DNA from: a virus
Length of the DNA stretch: 26,075 bases
Virus record (IMG/VR): IMGVR_UViG_3300027848_000085
Coordinates: 1 to 26,075 of that record
Direction: 5' to 3' (one strand)
The notes under the pieces are model-generated. The model ran no database searches. It worked only from the letters and a program-made list of their open reading frames with translations, and had not been told where the DNA came from. Made by a program: the position numbers and the translations under genes. The stretch's first letter is position 1; each line of letters starts with the position of its first letter. Positions 21,406 through 26,075 of the stretch are shown here, piece by piece.

Positions 21406-22671
21406 TCAAGCAGCTGTCGCCGCAGTGGCAGCAGCCGCGAAGTCGCCCTTCACGAAGGCCTCGGGACGATAGACCGCGAGCGCGAGGCGCTCTTCGGCCA
21501 GCACCGTCACCAGGTTCTTGCGGAAGTTCTGGTCATCCTCAGTCGAGATCTCGACCACGGCGTCCATGCGGTCGAAGATTTGCGCGCCAAGCTGGAAGGC
21601 GCCGGTCAGGAACTTGCCGGTGGCCATCGACTGGGTGGGCACAACCGGCTGACCCCAGAGCGTCGGCGACAGGTTGCCCTGCGGATTGCCGATGATGAAC
21701 TGGCCGGTGGTGTCCTTCAGCAGTTCGATCGCCGCCCAATCCGCCGGATGCAACACCATGCCGGTGGACATCAGTTCCGAAAGTGCGGTCTGCAGCATGG
21801 CAAGCCGCAGCACGTCGATCCGGGTAACAGGCGCCGGAACCGTGATAGGCGGCGCAAAGGCCGCCGCCTGCGTGTAGATGCCATGCAGGTCGGTGCCTGT
21901 TCCGCCGCCGTTGAGCAGCTGGTTTTCTTCGACCAGCGCCAGGCCATAAGTCAGGCGGCCATCGATGTAGGACTGCAGCATTGGCACATCGTCGAGGATC
22001 TGGCGGGTGGCCAGAACCCAGTGGGCGATCGTGGTCACGCTACTGGTCACGACATCAAACTTGATGTCGGTCTGGGGCTTGGCGACGCCGCTGGTTTCAG
22101 AAACCGAGGCGGCGTTGTTGGTGAAGCCGCTTTCCTTGACGTACTGGACCGCGTTGCTGTTGGTGCGGCCAGGCGTCAGGAGGTCGCGCACAGTAAGACG
22201 GCGCTGTCCGGGCGTAACGATACCGGGCTGACGGTCAGGCACGATCAGATCACCGGCCGAACCATTGGCATCGGTGGTCAGCGCAGAAATGATCGCCTTT
22301 ACCTCGACGCTGGCACGGCCGCGTGCAGTCTTGCTGTTGAGGAATGGCTTGATGCTGTCCGACGTGACGACACGTTCGCCAAGGGTCTTGAACTGCGGGG
22401 GGCCGTCCTCTGCCACCCGGCGGGCGAGCTTCTGCTCGACCTCGTCGAGGCGTGCTTTGGCTTCATTGAGCGCGGTCAGCGCTTCGTCAGCCAGCTGCTT
22501 GGTGGCGGCGGAAAGTTCTTCGCCTTTAGCCGCCTTGCCCAGCGCTTCTTGTGCCAGCGCCTTGACGGCATCATGGCGGGTATCGAAGTCCTGTTTGACG
22601 GCGTCTTGCTGGGCAGCAAACGCGGCTTTCACTTCGCCGGCAAGCTGCTCGGCGCTTTTGGTATCAGTCAT
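21406..22671 (-). CDS. Major capsid protein, HK97 gp5 fold
   Basis: The 421-aa precursor builds the icosahedral shell. Residues 1 to about 128 are a charged, coiled-coil scaffolding delta domain (EQLAGEVKAAFAAQQDAVKQ, ADEALTALNEAKARLDEVE) expected to be removed by the prohead protease around residue 129, before LTTDANGSAGDLIVP. The mature part follows HK97 gp5 closely: RRLTVRDLL, FTNNA, HWVLATRQILDD, MLQSYIDGRLTYGLAL, LLNGGGTG, WGQPVVPT, FDRMDAVVEIS, EERLALAVYRP. Lys198, Asn386 and Glu393 align with HK97 Lys169, Asn356 and Glu363, the covalent cross-link residues. The ATG at 22671 is preferred to an upstream one because GGAG lies 9 nt before it and the delta domain begins here. Confidence 0.95.
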   Translation of the reverse strand: MTDTKSAEQLAGEVKAAFAAQQDAVKQDFDTRHDAVKALAQEALGKAAKGEELSAATKQLADEALTALNEAKARLDEVEQKLARRVAEDGPPQFKTLGERVVTSDSIKPFLNSKTARGRASVEVKAIISALTTDANGSAGDLIVPDRQPGIVTPGQRRLTVRDLLTPGRTNSNAVQYVKESGFTNNAASVSETSGVAKPQTDIKFDVVTSSVTTIAHWVLATRQILDDVPMLQSYIDGRLTYGLALVEENQLLNGGGTGTDLHGIYTQAAAFAPPITVPAPVTRIDVLRLAMLQTALSELMSTGMVLHPADWAAIELLKDTTGQFIIGNPQGNLSPTLWGQPVVPTQSMATGKFLTGAFQLGAQIFDRMDAVVEISTEDDQNFRKNLVTVLAEERLALAVYRPEAFVKGDFAAAATAATAA

Positions 22672-22696
22672 GGAAAATGCTCCGTAGGAGTTGGGA

Positions 22697-23356
22697 TCAG
22701 CCGCGGATTTGCGCGGCGAGAGCCGACAGGAAGTCGGTGGGGGACTCACTGCCGGACTCACTCCGGTGCAGCGATTTTAGGCCTCTGCCCGCGATTGCGG
22801 CGGCCTGGCTTTTCGAGAACCCTGCCTCACGCAGGAAGCTCTCAAACTCTGGAAGGGATGGCAGCACGCTGCCGTCGGTGACGGTTTTGACCGCGGTCAC
22901 CTTGGCCTCGATGTTCATCGGCATGGTGACGAGGCTGATTTCGCGAAGGTCGATCTTCTTGAGGCGCAGCACGCCGGCCTTGTAGGGATCAGGTGAAGCG
23001 CCTCCCTTGGGGATGGTGTAGCCGATCGAGAGGCCGCCCAATGCGCCGTGCTTGAGCTTGCCATAGGCGCGCTGAGCAACCGGATCGCCGTCCATGATCA
23101 GCTGGCCGCGCACGAACAGGCCGCGGTCGTCCTCGAAGATATCGCGCCAGACGCCGATCGGTTCGCGCTGATCGTGCTGCCACAGCATCGGGATCGACCA
23201 ACCCTCAGTGCGGGCCTTGCCGACACTTTCCCGAAATGCGCCGGGCTCAATCAGGTCGCCGCCCTGGTCGACATTGCCAAAGGTGGAAGCATAGCCTTCG
23301 AACTGGCCGGTTTCCTGAAGGTCGCTCGATTTGAGGGTCAGGGTGAGATGTTTCAT
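22697..23356 (-). CDS. HK97-type prohead maturation protease
   Basis: The 219-aa serine protease cleaves the capsid delta domain (and itself) after prohead assembly. It begins MKHLTLTLKSSDLQETGQFEGYASTFGN in parts GQFEGYASTFGNVDQGGD and IEPGAF; the putative catalytic His61 lies in MLWQHDQREPIG and Ser110 in ALGGLSIGYTI, with the conserved DLREISLVTMPMN at 136-148 completing the U35/S78 pattern. A C-terminal tail with LPEFESFLREAGFSKSQAAAI is typical. It overlaps the portal stop (ATGA), and the capsid gene follows after 25 nt. Confidence 0.93.
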   Translation of the reverse strand: MKHLTLTLKSSDLQETGQFEGYASTFGNVDQGGDLIEPGAFRESVGKARTEGWSIPMLWQHDQREPIGVWRDIFEDDRGLFVRGQLIMDGDPVAQRAYGKLKHGALGGLSIGYTIPKGGASPDPYKAGVLRLKKIDLREISLVTMPMNIEAKVTAVKTVTDGSVLPSLPEFESFLREAGFSKSQAAAIAGRGLKSLHRSESGSESPTDFLSALAAQIRG

Positions 23357-24612
23357 GGTCTTGGCTCCGATGGGGCATTCGCTTGCGTGGGCGGCAATGG
23401 TCCGGCCCCAGTGCTGATTTGAGTGATGGGCACATTTTGCATCTGCATGCGGGGGACATCGCCGCCCGAAACAGGCGCGAGGTTTTCAAGCGCGCGGACC
23501 TCGTTGATGGTCATCACGCCGTTGCTCAGCATCTGCTGGTAGAAGGAGGCCCGCGCGCCGCTATCGCCGCGCAGCAGGCCTTCCAGGTTGAACTCGATAA
23601 CGATCCCGGCTTGCCGGTCGGCAGGCGACAAGAGCTGCTTGGCGAGCGCCTGTTCGATGCGCTTGAGGCGTCGGCGCAGCGTGAACTTCTGGAACCCCAG
23701 CGTTTGCTGTTCGAGGCCGGTGCCCCAGCTGGTGGTCTTCTCGGTATGGCCAACCATGAAAGGCGGCACACCGAAGAACCGGCAAACTTCCTCGACAGAG
23801 AAGGCCCGGCTCTGCAGCATCTGTGCATCTTCTGGACTAATCGAGAGCTGAACCCAGTCCATGCCCCGGTCGAGCAGCATCGGCCGCCCGGCGTTGATGG
23901 CGCCCGCAAACTTCTCCTGCAGCAGTTCCTCGGCCTGCTTACGCTGGTCGAGGGTCAGTGTGTCGGCAGTCTTGAGCAGACCGGAAGGCCGAACCCCGTT
24001 GCGAAACGTGTCGCCCGATGCGCGTTCGATGGCCTGGGCCAACCCGAAGGTCTGGCGACCAAACGACAAGGTCGAAAGCCCGCCAAGCGGGTTGCCGCCG
24101 AAACCCCGGATGTGGAGCATATTCTCTTGGTCGACGACCGAACGCACGCCGTTGTCGGACCACTCATATTGCAGGCTGCCGTCGCGCAGACGGCGCACCG
24201 TCATGATTTCGGGCGCGATGGGCACGCTGAGCGCCACCACCCGGCCATCGCGAGAACGGATGATCTCGGCATAGGCGTTGCCGCCCAGTTCAATGCAGGC
24301 GCAGATGAACTCCCAGAAATCGACTGCGGTCTGATCGGCGTTCGGGCTGTCGTGCAGGATCCGGTATAGCGGATGGTCACTCGCGGCCGTCCGGGCGCCG
24401 CCCCGGGTCCGGTAGACCATGAGCGGCAGCGAGGCGATCGTGCCGGCAAGCAGGTTGACGCAGGCCCAAGCGGACGCGAGCCCCAGCACCGAGGTGGTGG
24501 AGACCACTTCGCCGGTTGTCGTTGTGCGGCCACCGACTGCCTGGGTAAGGCGCGGATCTGTGAGCCCGATGGAGCGCGCGACGTATCCGAGCGCTTTTTG
24601 GAATAGGTTCAC
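23353..24612 (-). CDS. HK97-family portal protein
   Basis: The 419-aa product forms the 12-subunit ring at one capsid vertex through which DNA is packaged. Recognised parts are SVLGLASAWACVNLLAGTIASLPLMVY at the wing (in parts LASAWACVNLLAG and SLPLMVYR), DHPLYRILHDSPN, FWEFICACIELGGNAYAEI, MLHIRGFGGNPLGGLS, ERASGDTFRNGVRPSG, the tunnel-region EEVCRFFGVPPFMVG and ASFYQQMLSNGVMTINEVRALENL. The start is GTG, and it overlaps the terminase stop as GTGA, so it depends on coupling. Length is close to HK97 gp3. Confidence 0.94.
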   Translation of the reverse strand: MNLFQKALGYVARSIGLTDPRLTQAVGGRTTTTGEVVSTTSVLGLASAWACVNLLAGTIASLPLMVYRTRGGARTAASDHPLYRILHDSPNADQTAVDFWEFICACIELGGNAYAEIIRSRDGRVVALSVPIAPEIMTVRRLRDGSLQYEWSDNGVRSVVDQENMLHIRGFGGNPLGGLSTLSFGRQTFGLAQAIERASGDTFRNGVRPSGLLKTADTLTLDQRKQAEELLQEKFAGAINAGRPMLLDRGMDWVQLSISPEDAQMLQSRAFSVEEVCRFFGVPPFMVGHTEKTTSWGTGLEQQTLGFQKFTLRRRLKRIEQALAKQLLSPADRQAGIVIEFNLEGLLRGDSGARASFYQQMLSNGVMTINEVRALENLAPVSGGDVPRMQMQNVPITQISTGAGPLPPTQANAPSEPRP

Positions 24613-26075
24613 GGCGAGAGGCTCTTCAGCCAGTCATCGATTGAGCCGGAGCTATCGCCTGCCATTGCCGCCCCCACTGCCATGCACAGCGCCACGGCTG
24701 CGTCGATCTTGTTGATTGCTCGCTGCTTGGAGAGCCATTTGTTGTCCCAGCGGTCGGTCTCGGTGACCGCCGACATCATTGCTGAAATCAGCACCGGATT
24801 GCGTTTGAGCCGGATGCGGCCTTCGAGGATCAGTTCCTCGAGATGCCGGAGAGACCCCGGCATCCACAGGCCTTCGGTCATCCCGTCCTGCGGTTTGCCG
24901 CGTTTGGTTCCGCCTTGCGGGTGCTCGATGAAATTTACCGACAGCCCGAGTTCACTGACTTCCTCTTCAAAGCGCCGAAAGGCGTAGCGGTCATAGGCCA
25001 CGGTCTCGACGCGGTAATCGCTGGTCATCTCAGCCAGCGCCTGTGCCACTTGGCGCAAGCTGATGTTCTCGCCTGGCGGTGCGTTCAGGAATCCGCCAGC
25101 GACCCAGACGTCGTAGGGCTGCTTGTCGCGCAGCACTCTGGCACTGAGCGTATCGCCCGGCGTCCAGACCTCGACCCAGGCATCAAAGCAGGGCTTGCCA
25201 TCCTTTTCGCCATTGCGCTGAACGCCGGCCAGTGCAGTCAAATCCCGGTTCTGGCTGAGGTCCAGCCCAAGCCAGACGGACTGGCCGCGCTTGGGTTCGA
25301 ATTCGGCCAGCAGGGGCTCGAGCGTCGAGCGCGCCATCCAGGCGGTTTCAGCATCGGTCCAGATGCAGAAATGCAGCCGTAATATCCCGTTCAACTGCCC
25401 CGGGATGGCTTTGGCCTGCGCCACAACCTCTGAGAGATATTGCTCGGTGATAGTGACGCCCAAGAGCGGGTTGGCCTTGATCCAGCAGGTAGGATCGGTA
25501 AGCGGATCATCGCCTTCGTCGAGCGCGCAGACATAACTGAACGTCGTGTCATCGATGACCTGGCCGAGGTAGGTCGGGTCCAGCACCGCATCGGGATTGC
25601 CGGATGCCACGCGGACCCCGTGTTCGTGCTCCTCCCAGGCGACAGAATTGCGGTTTGAGCCTGAATTGGTGATCATGAACAGCAGCGGATCGCGGCGGAA
25701 CTTGAAGCCGCGCTCGAGCATTTCGATGATCGAGCGGTCGGGTAGTTCGTGGACCTCGTCTGCCAGAACAAAATAAGGCCGGGGGCCTGACCCCGTTTTG
25801 CCCGTATCGCGCGACACCGGGCGGAAGAAGCTACCCGATGGCAAATGCGCGATGTTGAATTCGCGGCCCGGGCCGCCAGAGAACTCCAACCGCCTCGCAA
25901 GCGCCGGGGATTGGCGTACCATCTTCACCGCATCGCGGAACAGGATGTTGGCCTGTTCCTTCTTAGCCGCTGCGGCATAGATCTGGGCGCCTGCCTCCTT
26001 GCAGGCGGTCATCCCGTAAACGCCAATGCCGCCGGCAATCGGCGATTTGCCGTTGCCTTTGCCCTGTTCGATATA
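24609..26075 (-). CDS. Phage terminase large subunit (5' end outside window)
   Basis: The frame is open to the window edge, and the visible 488 residues lack the N-terminus. The ATPase Walker A lies at the very edge (EQGKGNGKSPIAGG), which shows the protein begins further right. Walker B follows at PYFVLADEVHELPD. The nuclease half starts at about WLGLDLSQNRDLTAL, with its first metal-binding Asp, and continues to YDRYAFRRFEEE and the terminal DKWDNKWLSKQ-like section (WDNKWLSKQRAINKIDAAVAL), whose Asp is the usual last metal ligand. It cuts concatemers and drives DNA into the prohead. This is the HK97-type TerL. The small subunit should lie just outside the window. Confidence 0.94.
   Translation of the reverse strand, partial: YIEQGKGNGKSPIAGGIGVYGMTACKEAGAQIYAAAAKKEQANILFRDAVKMVRQSPALARRLEFSGGPGREFNIAHLPSGSFFRPVSRDTGKTGSGPRPYFVLADEVHELPDRSIIEMLERGFKFRRDPLLFMITNSGSNRNSVAWEEHEHGVRVASGNPDAVLDPTYLGQVIDDTTFSYVCALDEGDDPLTDPTCWIKANPLLGVTITEQYLSEVVAQAKAIPGQLNGILRLHFCIWTDAETAWMARSTLEPLLAEFEPKRGQSVWLGLDLSQNRDLTALAGVQRNGEKDGKPCFDAWVEVWTPGDTLSARVLRDKQPYDVWVAGGFLNAPPGENISLRQVAQALAEMTSDYRVETVAYDRYAFRRFEEEVSELGLSVNFIEHPQGGTKRGKPQDGMTEGLWMPGSLRHLEELILEGRIRLKRNPVLISAMMSAVTETDRWDNKWLSKQRAINKIDAAVALCMAVGAAMAGDSSGSIDDWLKSLSP

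Noticed and set aside
21322-22881. A 519-residue open frame on the plus strand across the capsid gene
   Set aside because: It is antisense to a secure capsid gene. Long antisense frames are common in GC-rich DNA, and its translation shows no family and has the Arg/His/Gly-rich look of a shadow.
23383-24369. A 328-residue plus-strand frame opposite the portal gene
   Set aside because: Same reason: it mirrors the portal codons and has no motif or ribosome site.
1-26075. tRNA genes, CRISPR arrays or an att site
   Set aside because: No cloverleaf-like sequence or spaced repeat array was seen by eye on either strand. The integrase end of the prophage is outside the window, so attachment sites cannot be matched.

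Overview
The window is GC-rich and compact. Nearly all of it is the late (structural) half of an HK97-type siphovirus prophage, with genes packed start-to-stop on the minus strand. The gene families and codon usage suggest an alphaproteobacterial host, most likely a sphingomonad, but no chromosomal marker gene is present to prove that. Read on the minus strand from the right edge, the order is: terminase large subunit (5' end outside the window), portal, prohead protease, major capsid protein, a 66-aa unknown, head-tail connector, head closure protein, gp10-like protein, tail terminator (DUF3168), tail tube, tail assembly chaperone with a -1 frameshift extension, 1401-aa tape measure, and a 297-aa tail protein. 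Next come two fibre-like proteins, a 193-aa unknown and a 74-aa membrane protein. These are followed by a TIGR02594-type endolysin, a 64-aa two-helix holin-like protein, five tail-fibre/appendage genes (one with a peptidase S74 chaperone, one with propeller-like repeats), and finally a PAPS-type sulfotransferase.

The left 4 kb is a mosaic. Position 1 to about 318 carries the 5' part of an IS630-family transposase gene. An orphan 122-aa gene (478-846, plus strand) follows. It is convergent with a second, diverged and truncated copy of the endolysin/holin cassette (861-1493, minus). That copy breaks off abruptly at 1493, where the promoter region of a type IA topoisomerase gene begins (CDS 1597-3879, plus). 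The topoisomerase has the C-terminal DUF5710-like tail seen in plasmid and ICE enzymes. It converges on the sulfotransferase gene at the end of the prophage late operon. The simplest reading is that an older related prophage was replaced or broken by other mobile DNA, leaving a lysis-gene scar next to the present prophage.

The structural genes form a translationally coupled chain: most junctions are ATGA/GTGA or TGATG/TAATG overlaps. Real gaps with their own Shine-Dalgarno sequences occur at the capsid, tail tube, chaperone, fibre and lysis genes. Several of these gaps hold RNA hairpins: a long stem just downstream of the capsid gene, and two terminator-like hairpins that bracket the holin gene. 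The hairpin before the holin is also present in the diverged left copy with a different stem sequence.

I see no wholly new system. The points most worth checking are the in-frame A_AAT_TTT slippery site in the chaperone gene, conservation of the HK97 covalent cross-linking residues in the capsid protein, the insulated holin gene, the sulfotransferase at the end of the fibre module, the chimeric junction at 1493/1494, and the absence of a recognisable tail-tip hub gene.
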